The position numbers and the translations under genes were made by a program. From positions 1,798,001 to 1,862,000 of the forward strand of contig NZ_AP024885.1 in assembly GCF_024346975.1 (NCBI RefSeq): a DNA stretch of 64,000 nt, written 5' to 3'. The notes under the pieces were generated by a model, which saw only the letters and a program-made list of their open reading frames with translations, had not been told where the DNA came from and did not search any database. Shown here in pieces: positions 1 through 10,425 of this stretch. The stretch is from Vibrio neonatus. Its GTDB lineage: Bacteria; Pseudomonadota; Gammaproteobacteria; Enterobacterales; Vibrionaceae. Positions within the stretch are counted from its first letter, which is position 1; each line of letters starts with the position of its first letter.

Positions 1-220
1 CGGCTTGTAAAGAGAGCGCCGCTCGCGACAGTATCTTAGCTGCGGCATCCCAATCACCTTGACGTTGCAATTCTTCTATCTGCGCAAAATTGACACTAAA
101 CAACACCAACTTTGCTGAGTTGAGCCCGCCTAAACGCTGTTTTACCTGAGTGTTAAGCAGTTGGTAATAGGTTTGAGTTGACTCCCAACTCATCCCACCA
201 ATTAATCCCAACGTTCTCAT
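1..220 (-). CDS. Aspartate/glutamate racemase family protein, N-terminal part (3' end outside window)
   Basis: The 73 visible residues begin MRTLGLIGGMSWEST, the hallmark N-terminus of the YgeA/RacX-type amino-acid racemase family, which interconverts L- and D-aspartate or glutamate using two cysteines. The ATG is at 218-220 and the frame stays open to the left edge of the window, so the catalytic cysteines cannot be checked. It lies 11 bases downstream of asmA on the same strand and may be cotranscribed with it. The family assignment is secure; the substrate is not known from this fragment. Confidence 0.85.
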   Translation of the reverse strand, partial: MRTLGLIGGMSWESTQTYYQLLNTQVKQRLGGLNSAKLVLFSVNFAQIEELQRQGDWDAAAKILSRAALSLQA

Positions 221-231
221 GCTGGCCTCAC

Positions 232-2613
232 TTAGAATAATTTTTTCAGCAATGAGTCTGCCATTTTCTTGGTTTCATCATTATCGGCGTTGTCACCAAA
301 CAGCTTTTTCAAACCACGTTCGGCTTCTTTTTTTGCCTTTTCTTCCAGCTTTTTCTTATTGCGTTCGAGCTCTTGTTTTTGTAACGCGGCTAAATCTAGA
401 CTCACTTTAGGATCTGTCCAACTGCCTTGTATACGCAAAGGAATCGTTATATCAGCAAGATCATCAATGCCGCCACCGCCTTGACCTTCTAATGAGCCGA
501 CAATAGAAGTTTTAGACAAGATGTCCATGGTTTCATTGAGATAGTTAGCGTTACCCGTAGCCTTAATTCGCAACAATGGCGATGCCACCGCCACATTCGA
601 TAATGTCGCCACACCTTTATTTAACTTGACCGAGGCATCCATTGAGCTAAAGTCGGTTTTCTTAGGTTCAGTGTCAGCGGGTACTTTTTCGCCTTTAAAT
701 TTTGCATAGTTAGTACGAATGATTTGTGCAACGTTAATGCCATTAATCGCCCCATCGGCAAACTTCACTTTCACCGTGCCCGCTAAGTGTTTTTTCAGCT
801 CATCTGGAATTAAACTTTTACCACTAAGGTCGAGATCAATATTGCCAGTCCCTTCAAGAGTATTGTTATCTGCCACATCCACCAGCAATGGGCCTACCTT
901 GACGTTTTTAACCGCCGCATCAATGTCGTAACTGGCAACCGCTTGCTTAGCATTAACCACAGCTTTAGCTTGAATACTGCCTTGATAAAGGTTGGCTTTT
1001 AACGAGCGTAGATTAAATACACCCTCTTTAATTGCAATATCAGCAAACGCATTCTGCAATTTGGCATTGCTAGCTTGTAGCTTGTCGATACGAATACTGC
1101 CTGCCACATCGACCGTTTTTAATACTGACAAATCTGGTTCACTGGCAACGGTTGCCGCCTCGTTTGCTGATTCTGATGATGGCGCTGCAGCCGCTTTACT
1201 ATCAGCCGTATCATCTGTTGCCGAGCCCGTCCACTCGTCCACATTAATCTCAGGGCTGTGCAGTTTAAAGCGCACTTTAGGGATGGCGGTCAGCTCAACA
1301 CTGGTTGTCCCGTCAAATTGCAATTGGTTAAACGCCAATTTTTTCCATAATAGCGATAATTTGTTCTTAATCAGATCAAATTCAACGTCCGATTCAACCG
1401 CCACTACAATCGGGTTTTGAGGCAGTGCATCACCGGCTACTTTGCCTTTTACCGTCAGAGCATCTACGTTGACTTTTTCAATGTTTTTATCAACCAGCAG
1501 ATTCCCCATCACCATTAAATTGGCATCTAAATCCGATGCGCGCCCTTTAACGCCCACTTGGAAAGCGCCAACCTCACCTAATCTAAATGAGGAGACACCC
1601 ACCTTAATCGATGCCAAATTAATATCTTTGCCTTTTAATGGCGTGCCAAGTGCAAAACTCTTAATGGCAAAAGTAGATAAGTCACTTTGTAGCAACACCT
1701 TGGTGGTGCTGGTGATATCAAACTCATTACCTGCCGCCTGACCTTCGGCCAGTAGTGAAATATCAGACCAAGTATCGAGTTTAAATTGATCGACGTTGAG
1801 CTTGAAACTGGTCACGTTTAAATCAGGTTGTGAAAAATTACCGTTAACCTCAATATCTTTCACTTGGTAATCAACAAAATCGGCATCCGTTTTGGCGTTG
1901 GCTTTACCCGATACTGCAAATTGCTGTTGGTTATTTACCCCTGAAAAACTAAAGCTAATTGGCGTCCATTGCCCAAACTTAAAGCTTGCCACTTTCAAGT
2001 TCACATTTTCTAGCTTGGTATAGAGGTTGCTTCGTTGGTCTTTAATTTCTAGAAGTGCGTCTTTAATGTTGACACCTTTCACTGAGATAGCCCAAGAGTT
2101 AGCAATATTGTCGGCTGTCTGATTAGAAGAGGTTTGTTGCGAAGAGTTTTCAGTGACAGCGTCTTGTGAGGGAGTAGATTCAGGAAATGGTTCAACAGAA
2201 GAGGATTCAGCAGAGTTGGAGCTTGCCGTTAGCGCATCTAAGTTACTGCTACCATCGGCGAGGGTTTCAATATAGATGTGCGCCCCACTTAACGTCACAT
2301 TCCCCACTTGTAACTCTTTGCTAAGTAAAGGAAGAACCGAAATATCTAGCCCTACCTCGTCAACCTTAACCATGTTTTGCGAACTAAAGCCTTCCGGATT
2401 ACTTAATGTTGTTTTACCTAGGGAGAAACCAATAGAAGGAAAGAATTGCCAACCAATGTCCCCTTCAATCACCAAATCGAGGTTGGTTTGTTTCTTGGCT
2501 TGGTCAACAAGCATAGGTTTAAACTGATTTGGGTCGACAAACACTAATAATGCTATGACCGCTAACACAACCAAAATAATGGGCGTGATAATAAATAGTG
2601 AAAACTTCTTCAT
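232..2613 (-). CDS. asmA: AsmA-family outer-membrane assembly/lipid-homeostasis protein
   Basis: About 793 residues starting MKKFSLFIITPIILVVLAVI. One N-terminal membrane anchor (residues 5-25) is followed by the AsmA signature 'DPNQFKPML' and a long periplasmic beta-rich region, with a low-complexity Ser/Gln/Glu linker near residues 150-185 and a charged Lys/Glu-rich tail. AsmA-like proteins are thought to form a periplasm-spanning groove affecting phospholipid transport and outer-membrane integrity. I place the start at 2613 because AGGGAAGAG stands just upstream; an in-frame extension to 2685 would add 24 residues before the membrane anchor and is unlikely. It is followed closely by a racemase gene. 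Confidence 0.9.
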   Translation of the reverse strand: MKKFSLFIITPIILVVLAVIALLVFVDPNQFKPMLVDQAKKQTNLDLVIEGDIGWQFFPSIGFSLGKTTLSNPEGFSSQNMVKVDEVGLDISVLPLLSKELQVGNVTLSGAHIYIETLADGSSNLDALTASSNSAESSSVEPFPESTPSQDAVTENSSQQTSSNQTADNIANSWAISVKGVNIKDALLEIKDQRSNLYTKLENVNLKVASFKFGQWTPISFSFSGVNNQQQFAVSGKANAKTDADFVDYQVKDIEVNGNFSQPDLNVTSFKLNVDQFKLDTWSDISLLAEGQAAGNEFDITSTTKVLLQSDLSTFAIKSFALGTPLKGKDINLASIKVGVSSFRLGEVGAFQVGVKGRASDLDANLMVMGNLLVDKNIEKVNVDALTVKGKVAGDALPQNPIVVAVESDVEFDLIKNKLSLLWKKLAFNQLQFDGTTSVELTAIPKVRFKLHSPEINVDEWTGSATDDTADSKAAAAPSSESANEAATVASEPDLSVLKTVDVAGSIRIDKLQASNAKLQNAFADIAIKEGVFNLRSLKANLYQGSIQAKAVVNAKQAVASYDIDAAVKNVKVGPLLVDVADNNTLEGTGNIDLDLSGKSLIPDELKKHLAGTVKVKFADGAINGINVAQIIRTNYAKFKGEKVPADTEPKKTDFSSMDASVKLNKGVATLSNVAVASPLLRIKATGNANYLNETMDILSKTSIVGSLEGQGGGGIDDLADITIPLRIQGSWTDPKVSLDLAALQKQELERNKKKLEEKAKKEAERGLKKLFGDNADNDETKKMADSLLKKLF

Positions 2614-2776
2614 CTTCTCTTCCCTGTAACCTGATTTTTCTAAGCATTGTCCGGCTGCGTAAACGCTAAACACAAAAAATGGCACGCCTGTGCCATTTAA
2701 TTCTTAACCATAATTTGGCGCTTGTATGTAGGCAGCCATAATAAATTTTTAAACCTAACAGCTAACGACTAAATTA

Positions 2777-3418
2777 CTAAGATTTCAGTAATTTAGCAAT
2801 ATGCGCTTTTAACACGTCAATGGCAATTCGGTTTTTACCACCGCGAGGGACAATAATGTCCGCATACTGCTTAGAGGGTTCAATAAATTGCAAAAACATT
2901 GGTCGCACTGTTTTTTGGTATTGGGCAAGCACAGAATCCATTGTACGACCGCGCTCTTCTACATCACGCTTCACGCGGCGTAGTAGACAAATGTCTAACG
3001 GGGTGTCCATAAAGATACTGGCATGCATCAAATCGCGCAGTCGCTGATCGGTAAGCAATAAAATACCTTCTAGAATAATGACCTTTTTCGGGTTCATTGT
3101 TTTAGTGGTACTAGTACGAGTGTGCTCAGTGTAACTGTACTCTGGTACTTCCACTGCGTTGCCTTGCGCAAGCTGGCTTAAATGTTCACACAATAAATCA
3201 TGATCTAACGCCTGAGGATGGTCGTAGTTGGTTTTTACACGCTCTTCCATGCTCAAATGACTTTGATCTTTATAGTATCTGTCTTCCGTGATAACACCGA
3301 TTTGATCTGGACCAACCTTGGCACGCAGTTCGTTATATATAGTACTTGCAATCAGGCTCTTACCCGATGCGGATGCACCTGCGATACCGATGATGACACA
3401 TTGATTATTTTCAGACAT
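2777..3418 (-). CDS. udk: Uridine kinase
   Basis: 213 residues with the Walker A motif GASASGKS at residues 14-21, followed by DRYYKDQ and the [13 protein letters not shown] stretch typical of uridine/cytidine kinases. It phosphorylates uridine and cytidine with ATP or GTP in pyrimidine salvage, in the cytoplasm. The length equals the E. coli enzyme. It sits between asmA and apbC on the minus strand, separated from apbC by a 143-base gap in which I see no gene. Nothing unusual is visible. Confidence 0.95.
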   Translation of the reverse strand: MSENNQCVIIGIAGASASGKSLIASTIYNELRAKVGPDQIGVITEDRYYKDQSHLSMEERVKTNYDHPQALDHDLLCEHLSQLAQGNAVEVPEYSYTEHTRTSTTKTMNPKKVIILEGILLLTDQRLRDLMHASIFMDTPLDICLLRRVKRDVEERGRTMDSVLAQYQKTVRPMFLQFIEPSKQYADIIVPRGGKNRIAIDVLKAHIAKLLKS

Positions 3419-3561
3419 TCACTGATCCTAATAAAAACAGATATTAAACTAAGTAAATTATAGGGATTGATAAACTTCGATACCAGAAATAAGCTCACAA
3501 TCCCTAAAGGTTGAATATATTTTGCGCAATATGCATCAAATATCGCACAGGATAACCACAA

Positions 3562-4635
3562 TTATTTTACTTCAACAAAACTAATTCGCTCAGCTTGCGG
3601 CTTTCCATGCCAAAACAGTCGGCTGACGACTTGCTCGGCTAAGTCAAAATACGCTTGTGCTTGTGCAGAAGAATCAGCATTTACCACTGACGGAGTGCCC
3701 AAATCAATATCACGGCGGATATTGGCATGCAAAGGCAGTTGCGCTAATACTGAAATGCCTTTATCTGCGGCCAATTTCACTGCTCCGCCACTGCCAAAAA
3801 TATCTTCATGAGAGCCACAATTTCTACAAATGTGATAGCTCATGTTTTCGATAATGCCCAGCACGCCCACATCGGCTTTCTCAAACATCGCAATGCCTTT
3901 AATGGCATCGGCCAATGCTAAGTCTTGCGGAGTTGTAACCACCAAAGCGCTCGTTAAGGGAATATCTTGCGATAGCGTCAGTTGTAAATCGCCCGTACCC
4001 GGAGGCATATCAATGATCAAGTAATCCAATTCAGGCCATTGGGTTTCTTTTAATAGTTGCATTAAGGCTTTTGACGCCATAGGGCCACGCCATACCGCCG
4101 CGTCATCACTAGAAATCAAATAACCGATGGATTGGGTGTAAACGCCATGCGCTTGTAGCGGCTTCATCCATTTGTTGTCGACTACTTCTAAAGACTGTCC
4201 TTTAGTGCCAAACATCAATGGAATGGAAGGGCCGTATACATCAGCATCTAATACCCCAACCGTAGCACCTTCTTTGGCGATGGCTAACGCCAAATTAGCG
4301 GTTGTGGTCGATTTTCCCACCCCACCTTTTGCCGATGTCACTGCGATAATATTTTTAATCGAGGTTAAGGTGCTTGGCACTTTACTTTGTAAAGGACGTA
4401 CTCTTGCCGAGACGTAAAATGTAAACTCTTCCCAGCCTTGCGGCGCATCGTGATCAGAAATCCATTGCCCAACGGCTTTGGTTAACGAATCCACTAAAAA
4501 AGGGATCTCTACATCAATGGTTTTTTCTGTATTACCTACCGTCACCACACCTTGAGTCGCAGCCCATTCGCTGGCCAAAAGTGGATGTTGAAACTGATTT
4601 AACCAAGAGTAAAGTGTCTGTTTGTTGTTCTTCAT
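3562..4635 (-). CDS. apbC: Iron-sulfur cluster carrier protein ApbC/Mrp
   Basis: About 357 residues. An N-terminal MIP18/DUF59-like region (to about 95) precedes a ParA/MinD-type ATPase with the deviant Walker A SAKGGVGKSTTTANLA, DADVYGPS and DMPPGTGD. A CxxC pair (HICRNCG) near residue 278 would hold the transferable 4Fe-4S cluster. The protein binds and delivers Fe-S clusters using ATP. I choose the ATG at 4635 because AAGGA lies eight bases upstream; an earlier ATG at 4662 lacks a site. It is divergent from metG, an arrangement also known in E. coli. Confidence 0.93.
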   Translation of the reverse strand: MKNNKQTLYSWLNQFQHPLLASEWAATQGVVTVGNTEKTIDVEIPFLVDSLTKAVGQWISDHDAPQGWEEFTFYVSARVRPLQSKVPSTLTSIKNIIAVTSAKGGVGKSTTTANLALAIAKEGATVGVLDADVYGPSIPLMFGTKGQSLEVVDNKWMKPLQAHGVYTQSIGYLISSDDAAVWRGPMASKALMQLLKETQWPELDYLIIDMPPGTGDLQLTLSQDIPLTSALVVTTPQDLALADAIKGIAMFEKADVGVLGIIENMSYHICRNCGSHEDIFGSGGAVKLAADKGISVLAQLPLHANIRRDIDLGTPSVVNADSSAQAQAYFDLAEQVVSRLFWHGKPQAERISFVEVK

Positions 4636-4877
4636 CAATACGTCCTTTCTACATATATGCATTACATACTAGCTTGATTACGGGCTTCATTTAACCTGTT
4701 ATTGCTCGGCGACTAGAAATAAATTCCAAACAAGCACTAAAAACTGGCGCAAAAAGGGGCTTATTCAATGCTTGCTCGATAAACAAGAAACGATTTATCC
4801 GCGAGATCCTTTTCGTTATCGCTAGCTTACGGTAATATTAGCGGCTAGAAATTTATCCTATCTGCGAAAAGTTAAGT
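4636..4877. promoter_or_regulatory. Divergent apbC-metG promoter region
   Basis: This 242-base gap separates the starts of two divergent housekeeping genes, so it must contain both promoters. A TAATAT box at 4833-4838 is a possible -10 for metG, but its upstream hexamer is a poor -35 match, so I do not assign a promoter precisely. No small gene or RNA is evident. Confidence 0.5.
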
Positions 4878-6929
4878 ATGACTACTGAATTAAGAAAAAT
4901 GCTCGTCACTTGTGCACTACCCTATGCCAATGGTTCTATCCATCTAGGTCATATGCTAGAGCACATCCAAGCTGATATCTGGGTGCGTTACCAACGCCTA
5001 CGCGGTAACACAGTAAACTTTGTTTGTGCTGATGATGCCCACGGTACGCCAATCATGCTTAAATCTCAGCAGATGGGAATTACACCAGAAGAAATGATTG
5101 CTGGTGTCAGTGAAGAGCATCAAAAAGATTTTGCCGGTTTTGACATTAGCTTTGATAACTATCACAGCACGCACAGTGAAGAAAACCGCGAACTGGCTTC
5201 AAGCATCTACTTAGAGCTGAAAAAAAATGGCTTTATCTCTAGCCGCACTATTTCTCAGCTATTTGATCCTGAAAAAGAAATGTTCTTACCGGATCGCTTC
5301 GTAAAAGGCACTTGCCCTAAATGTAAATCAGAAGACCAATACGGTGATAACTGCGATAACTGTGGGGAAACTTACAGCCCAACTGAGCTTATCAACCCTA
5401 AATCTGCGGTTTCTGGCGCAACTCCGGTAATGAAAGATTCAGAGCACTTCTTCTTTGACTTGCCTCAGTTTGAAAGCATGCTAAAAGAGTGGACTCGCTC
5501 TGGCTCTTTGCAAAGTGAAACCGCCAACAAGATGCAAGAGTGGTTTGAATCTGGCTTGCAACAGTGGGATATCTCTCGCGATGCACCTTACTTTGGTTTT
5601 GAAATCCCGGGTGAGAAAAACAAATTCTTCTACGTTTGGCTAGACGCTCCTGTCGGCTACATGGCATCGTTTAAAAACCTATGTGGTAAACGTGACGATC
5701 TTGATTTTGATGAATACTGGAAAAAAGACAGCACAGCTGAGCTTTATCACTTCATCGGTAAAGACATTGTTTATTTCCACAGCCTATTCTGGCCTGCAAT
5801 GCTTGAAGGCGCGGGTTACCGCAAGCCTAACAATGTATTTGTACACGGCTATGTGACCGTAAATGGCGCGAAAATGTCTAAATCAAAAGGCACGTTCATC
5901 AAAGCCAGTACTTACCTCAATCATCTAGACCCAGAATGTCTACGCTACTACTACGCTGCGAAATTAAACAGCCGTATTGATGATCTTGATTTAAACCTTG
6001 AAGACTTCACTCAGCGCGTAAACTCTGACGTAGTAAACAAAATTGTGAACCTTGCCTCTCGTAACGCAGGTTTCATTACTAAGCGTTTTGCCGGTCAACT
6101 CTCTACTGAATTTGCTGAGCCTGCTCTATATCAAGAGTTTGCTGATGCCGCCCAGCGTATTGCTGAACTTTACGAAACTCGTGAATTTAGCCGCGCGATT
6201 CGTGAAATTACCGCTCTTGCTGATAAAGCAAACCAATATGTCGATGAGAAAGCCCCTTGGGTTGTTGCAAAACAAGAAGGTCAAGATCAAGCACTGCAAG
6301 ACATTTGTTCAGTTGGCATAAACTTGTTCCGCGTACTGATGACTTACTTGAAACCAGTGATGCCTGAATTAGCAGCGCGCACCGAAGCCTTCTTAAACCA
6401 AGAGTTGACTTGGGATGGCGTAGCAACTCCGTTGACTAACCATGAAATCAGCAAGTTCAAAGCACTGTTTAATCGCGTTGACCCGAAAAAAGTTGAAGCT
6501 ATGGTAGAAGCGTCAAAAGAAGACGCGGCAGCTGAAACAGCAGCCAAAGAAAAAGCCGAGCAAGCGAAAACCGAAACTGAGCTAAGCAAAGAGCCTATCG
6601 CTGACGAAATCGAATTTGATGATTTTGCGAAAGTCGATTTGCGTATCGCGAAGATTGTTGAATGTGAATCTGTGCCAAAAGCGAACAAGCTATTAAGATT
6701 GGTACTGGACTTAGGCGGCGAAACTCGTCAGGTATTTGCCGGCATTAAATCGGCTTACAACCCTGAAGACTTAATTGGTAAACATACCGTGATGGTTGCC
6801 AACCTTAAACCTCGTAAAATGAAGTTTGGTATGTCAGAAGGTATGGTGCTAGCCGCTGGCCCTGGTGGTAAAGATCTTTGGATCCTTGAGCCACACGAAG
6901 GTGCACAACCTGGCATGCGCGTAATGTAA
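4878..6929 (+). CDS. metG: Methionyl-tRNA synthetase
   Basis: 683 residues, the usual length for the long bacterial form. The class I HIGH-like motif is HLGHM near residue 22, the zinc knuckle is [18 protein letters not shown] around 145-165, and KMSKSKG lies near 333. A charged Ala/Glu/Lys linker around 545-570 leads to the C-terminal EMAP-II-like tRNA-binding domain. The enzyme charges initiator and elongator tRNA-Met in the cytoplasm. It is followed by a strong terminator shared with the convergent mlc gene. Confidence 0.97.
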   Translation: MTTELRKMLVTCALPYANGSIHLGHMLEHIQADIWVRYQRLRGNTVNFVCADDAHGTPIMLKSQQMGITPEEMIAGVSEEHQKDFAGFDISFDNYHSTHSEENRELASSIYLELKKNGFISSRTISQLFDPEKEMFLPDRFVKGTCPKCKSEDQYGDNCDNCGETYSPTELINPKSAVSGATPVMKDSEHFFFDLPQFESMLKEWTRSGSLQSETANKMQEWFESGLQQWDISRDAPYFGFEIPGEKNKFFYVWLDAPVGYMASFKNLCGKRDDLDFDEYWKKDSTAELYHFIGKDIVYFHSLFWPAMLEGAGYRKPNNVFVHGYVTVNGAKMSKSKGTFIKASTYLNHLDPECLRYYYAAKLNSRIDDLDLNLEDFTQRVNSDVVNKIVNLASRNAGFITKRFAGQLSTEFAEPALYQEFADAAQRIAELYETREFSRAIREITALADKANQYVDEKAPWVVAKQEGQDQALQDICSVGINLFRVLMTYLKPVMPELAARTEAFLNQELTWDGVATPLTNHEISKFKALFNRVDPKKVEAMVEASKEDAAAETAAKEKAEQAKTETELSKEPIADEIEFDDFAKVDLRIAKIVECESVPKANKLLRLVLDLGGETRQVFAGIKSAYNPEDLIGKHTVMVANLKPRKMKFGMSEGMVLAAGPGGKDLWILEPHEGAQPGMRVM

Positions 6930-6954
6930 CGGATTACCGTCATTACACCATCAA

Positions 6955-6987
6955 AAAAATACCGGCTAAAAATTAGCCGGTATTTTT
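6955..6987. terminator. Bidirectional intrinsic terminator between metG and mlc
   Basis: AATACCGGCTAA and TTAGCCGGTATT form a perfect stem around an AAA loop. It is flanked by a run of A on the left and a run of T on the right, so it can end transcripts from both directions. Confidence 0.9.
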
Positions 6988-7036
6988 ATTTTTAATCGAT
7001 TTTAATATCACTTACTGTCATTGCAGTATTTAGCGT

Positions 7037-8251
7037 TCAGCCTTCAATCAACTTCATCAGCAATATTCCGTCATACAAGGCTTGCTTAATCAAAGCTGCG
7101 CCTGGCATGGTAGCATTTTTAATAAAGCGACTTGGCGCAATCTCCAGATCTTGACGATAAATCGGCAAAGTTTGAGTTTCTACACTGCGCTCAATCTCAG
7201 GGATAATAATGCCTTTCGCAACATTAATGTCACCGCCTATCAATACTTTCTCTGGGTTGAACATATTCACCACTAGCGATACTGCATAGCCTAAACGTTG
7301 GCCTAGCTTTTTCACTATATCCAGCGCCAAAGGATCGCCATGATTGGCGGCCATACAGATATTAATGACCGATAATGTTTCAAGTTTCAAACAAGTCTCT
7401 TCACCCGCTTCGATAGCTTCGGTCACTTGACGTAATAGTGCATGCGAGCTTGCTACCGTTTCTAAACAGCCACGATTTCCGCAATGGCAAAGATGCCCAT
7501 CAGGTTCGACCTGCAAGTGACCTAACTCACCTACATTCCCCAAACGACCTTGCAGTACTTTGTCTTCTAAGATGATGCCTGCGCCAATACCGTTATGTAC
7601 CGAGATAAGCACTGAGTTTTTATTTTGCTGAGAGTTACCAAATAGCTTTTCAGCTAATGCCCAAGCGCGCGTGTCATTGGCAATAAATACCGGTAAACCG
7701 GTCGCCTTATAAATAGCAGGGCCTAATTCTAAATACTTCACATCATAATGCGGCATCTGCAATACTAAGCCACTTTCCGAGTGTACTAGGCCCGGTAAAG
7801 TGATGGCTAAGCTAGTGATGCGCTCTAGCATATCGGCTTTTTCTTCAAAGAATTGATAAATCTCTTTTAGAAGACGAGCCAGCATCGCGTCTTGATTACG
7901 CTCTTCAATATCGATGTACTTTTCAGAAATGACTTCACCACCAAGCTCATGCAGAGCAATGGTTAAGTAGCCACGTCCCAGTCTCAGCGACAGGAATTGC
8001 CAACCTTCATTATTGGTTTGTAAACCAACAGCCGGACGACCACGACTGGTCGCTTCTTGGACAACCGTTTCATGAATCAAGTGTGCTTCAATCAATTCAC
8101 GAGAAATTTTTGTGATACTTGCGGGCGCAAGACCACTGAGTTTAGAGAGATCGATTCGAGAAATAGGCCCAAACTGATCAATGAGCTGATACACCTTACC
8201 GGCGTTTATCTGTTTAATATGATCAATGTGGCTTGGTTGTGCCGTGTACAT
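7037..8251 (-). CDS. mlc: ROK-family transcriptional repressor, Mlc-type
   Basis: About 404 residues, closely resembling E. coli Mlc/DgsA: HIDHIKQINAG at the N-terminus, a winged-helix region with DLSKLSGLAPASITKI, then RGRPAVGL. The ROK sugar-kinase-like domain carries the zinc motif CHCGNRGCLE. In E. coli, Mlc represses ptsG and other PTS genes and is sequestered by dephosphorylated EIICB-Glc; a ptsG homologue lies about 5 kb away here. The ATG at 8251 has AGGGAG just upstream; the frame could extend to a TTG at 8269, which lacks support. NagC is the alternative paralogue, but the N-terminus favours Mlc. Confidence 0.88.
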   Translation of the reverse strand: MYTAQPSHIDHIKQINAGKVYQLIDQFGPISRIDLSKLSGLAPASITKISRELIEAHLIHETVVQEATSRGRPAVGLQTNNEGWQFLSLRLGRGYLTIALHELGGEVISEKYIDIEERNQDAMLARLLKEIYQFFEEKADMLERITSLAITLPGLVHSESGLVLQMPHYDVKYLELGPAIYKATGLPVFIANDTRAWALAEKLFGNSQQNKNSVLISVHNGIGAGIILEDKVLQGRLGNVGELGHLQVEPDGHLCHCGNRGCLETVASSHALLRQVTEAIEAGEETCLKLETLSVINICMAANHGDPLALDIVKKLGQRLGYAVSLVVNMFNPEKVLIGGDINVAKGIIIPEIERSVETQTLPIYRQDLEIAPSRFIKNATMPGAALIKQALYDGILLMKLIEG

Positions 8252-8348
8252 GCGAGTCTCCCTAGTCAAGAAACTCTATTATTTTATAGGTCGAAGTAAA
8301 TGTGAAGCACTGTATATGCTAGTCGTGAGGCGCCTCACTTATTTGTAA

Positions 8349-9503
8349 TCAATTATTGCAATGCTGTGTAGCAATTCTCATTCTTAATACTTTTTGGTAC
8401 TCATCGACAAAACGATAACCCGAATTTAACCCTTGTTGATAATCAAAAAGTAACGCCTCATGGCTGCTCATTAATGACGAGCTGTGTAGCGGCTCTTCAG
8501 GGACAATTTGCATCACAAAACAGTCCTCTGGCGGCGTAGCAATAAATTCTTGCGTCAAAGCGTAGGTTTGATAATGCACCATCAACATATCGGCGATGCC
8601 GGCATCTAAACGGTTACCTAATAGATGCGATAAACGATACACACTATCGGCACCAAATAGCCAACGCCCACCATTAAGTAAATCTAGACTAGGACTGCTG
8701 GTATCGGCTCGGCTTTGCAAAATGCGCTCTTCGATAAACTCATCCACACTCTTCTTGCCTTTATCTATCTGCTCGCTCCAAAAGCTTTGAATATTATCGA
8801 TGGGGCTTTTATACCAAACCTCTTTATCCGGAGGCTGTTGATTGTTATTCGCTTCTCTTGGTTCTGGAAACTCAGTTCGTATCACTATGATATTTCTGGC
8901 TTCTCGACGCCACGCTTCTTGCACTGGAATGGAAGCAGAAACACCGCCATCGACAAACTCGTTACCTGATAGCGAAATTGGCCTTGAGACCAAATTAGGG
9001 ATGGCACAAGTCGCCCTAATTACGTCCAGCCAATCTTCTCCTAATAGCGGTAAATACTTATCATGAAACGTATCTGCGTGGGTGACGGCGGCAAACGCTC
9101 CTCTGTCACTAAGTACCTTTTTGCCCATATCAATATCGAGCTTATAAGGCGGCGAACAGATTTGGTTTAACGCCCAATCCAGACCGATATAGTGCTTTTG
9201 ACGTATAAAACTGAACAGATTAAAGAAGCGATCGTCAGTGGTAAGATCCAATAAAAAAGATTTACCTAAGGTCGGTTGCCGACATAAGTAAGCACAAAGA
9301 TTCAGTGCGCCAGCAGAAGTGCCATAAAAGGCGTCGAAAGGGTCAAAATTGGAATATAGGAATGCGTCGAGAACCCCTGCGGTAAAAATCCCTCGCTGTC
9401 CTCCTCCCTGCGCCACTAGCGCAGTTTCGCCTCCTATATATTGGCTAAATAATTTAGGATTGTAGGCTGTATGGTGACTGCAAATTAATCCGCTGTTCTC
9501 CAT
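8349..9503 (-). CDS. Patatin-like phospholipase, YjjU-type
   Basis: 384 residues with the patatin oxyanion loop GGGQRGIF (about 33-40), the nucleophile elbow GTSAG (about 61-65) and the catalytic aspartate in DGGVSA (near residue 190), so the Ser-Asp dyad is intact. ALVAQGGGQRGIFTAGVLDAF closely follows E. coli YjjU. Such proteins hydrolyse acyl esters of phospholipids; the natural substrate here is unknown. No signal peptide is visible, so it is probably cytoplasmic or peripheral. It stands alone between mlc and ynhF on the minus strand. Confidence 0.85.
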   Translation of the reverse strand: MENSGLICSHHTAYNPKLFSQYIGGETALVAQGGGQRGIFTAGVLDAFLYSNFDPFDAFYGTSAGALNLCAYLCRQPTLGKSFLLDLTTDDRFFNLFSFIRQKHYIGLDWALNQICSPPYKLDIDMGKKVLSDRGAFAAVTHADTFHDKYLPLLGEDWLDVIRATCAIPNLVSRPISLSGNEFVDGGVSASIPVQEAWRREARNIIVIRTEFPEPREANNNQQPPDKEVWYKSPIDNIQSFWSEQIDKGKKSVDEFIEERILQSRADTSSPSLDLLNGGRWLFGADSVYRLSHLLGNRLDAGIADMLMVHYQTYALTQEFIATPPEDCFVMQIVPEEPLHSSSLMSSHEALLFDYQQGLNSGYRFVDEYQKVLRMRIATQHCNN

Positions 9504-9520
9504 TTAATCACCCAGTGATA

Positions 9521-9610
9521 TCAACTAAATATTGCCACTAAACCATAGGCAAGAAGTAAAGCAAGACTGGTTAAAACTATCACTAGGGTAAATTTCAATT
9601 CTGTACTCAT
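9521..9610 (-). CDS. ynhF: YnhF-like 29-residue membrane peptide
   Basis: A 29-residue frame, MSTELKFTLVIVLTSLALLL and nine more residues, consists of a short polar N-terminus and one hydrophobic segment. It matches the pattern of the E. coli small membrane protein YnhF, which begins MSTDLKF and is also 29 residues. AAGGTGA is placed ideally before the ATG. The function is unknown in any species I know of. Its stop lies 17 bases upstream of the start of the patatin gene on the same strand, so the two may be cotranscribed. Confidence 0.75.
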   Translation of the reverse strand: MSTELKFTLVIVLTSLALLLAYGLVAIFS

Positions 9611-9840
9611 CGGTCACCTTTTTATTTGTTGATACTCATCCCACATTAGCAGTACACTCCTGACGCTATATTTAGTATTAGCATTGCAACATGCTACTCT
9701 CAAGGCTTAACAAAAACCTGTGCAGAATTATGTAGTTACTGTCACAATTACTCTACAATAATGGTAATCCATATTTTCTCTTCTATGAATGAGTAGCAGA
9801 CTGAACTAGATGCCTCTTGATCGACAAGGATGACAACACC

Positions 9841-10425
9841 ATGAATAAAACAGCCCTATCCCTATTAGTATTAGCCTGCAGCTACTCTGCAGCTACTCAA
9901 GCTGACGTCTATATCACCCCTATGGTGGGCTATGGTATGGGAGGATCGTTTGATTCTGATAGCGGTGATAGCTTTGATATAGAAAGAAACGTCAATTACA
10001 ACCTTGCGATTGAAACGGATGTCGATCAAGGTCGATTAGGTTTACTTTATTCTGAGCAACATTCTTCTATCGAAGATCTCGATGTTGATACCTCTTTACG
10101 CTATTTGCATTTTCAAAGTGCGGTCTACTACCCAACTGATAATTGGAACTCTTACCTTGGTTTAAGTTTGGGTGGTACACAAATTGATATTCAAGGTGCA
10201 AATACTGAATACAAATTCTCACTGGGCGTCTATGGCGGAGTGGAATACAAAATAACAGACTACTTTGCACTACAAGGACAACTGCGTTACATGGGGACTC
10301 TGGTCGATAGCGAATCCATTACTCTTTGTGATTCGAGCGCGGCAGGTAGCAACTGTAAAGTGGCATTTGCAGGCAACTGGATGAATCAACTGCAAGCAAA
10401 TGTCGGCTTTACTTTCAGTTTCTAA
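9841..10425 (+). CDS. Small outer-membrane beta-barrel protein
   Basis: About 194 residues with a signal peptide (MNKTALSLLVLACSYSAATQA) and alternating-residue strands throughout, ending in an aromatic residue (VGFTFSF), as outer-membrane barrels do. The short barrel with 'YITPMVGYGMGGSF' near the start resembles the OMP_b-brl/OmpW-like class of eight-stranded porin-like proteins. I chose the ATG at 9841, preceded by AAGGA, over a TTG at 9817. Two cysteines near residue 165 could form a loop disulfide. A specific function cannot be given. Confidence 0.75.
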   Translation: MNKTALSLLVLACSYSAATQADVYITPMVGYGMGGSFDSDSGDSFDIERNVNYNLAIETDVDQGRLGLLYSEQHSSIEDLDVDTSLRYLHFQSAVYYPTDNWNSYLGLSLGGTQIDIQGANTEYKFSLGVYGGVEYKITDYFALQGQLRYMGTLVDSESITLCDSSAAGSNCKVAFAGNWMNQLQANVGFTFSF

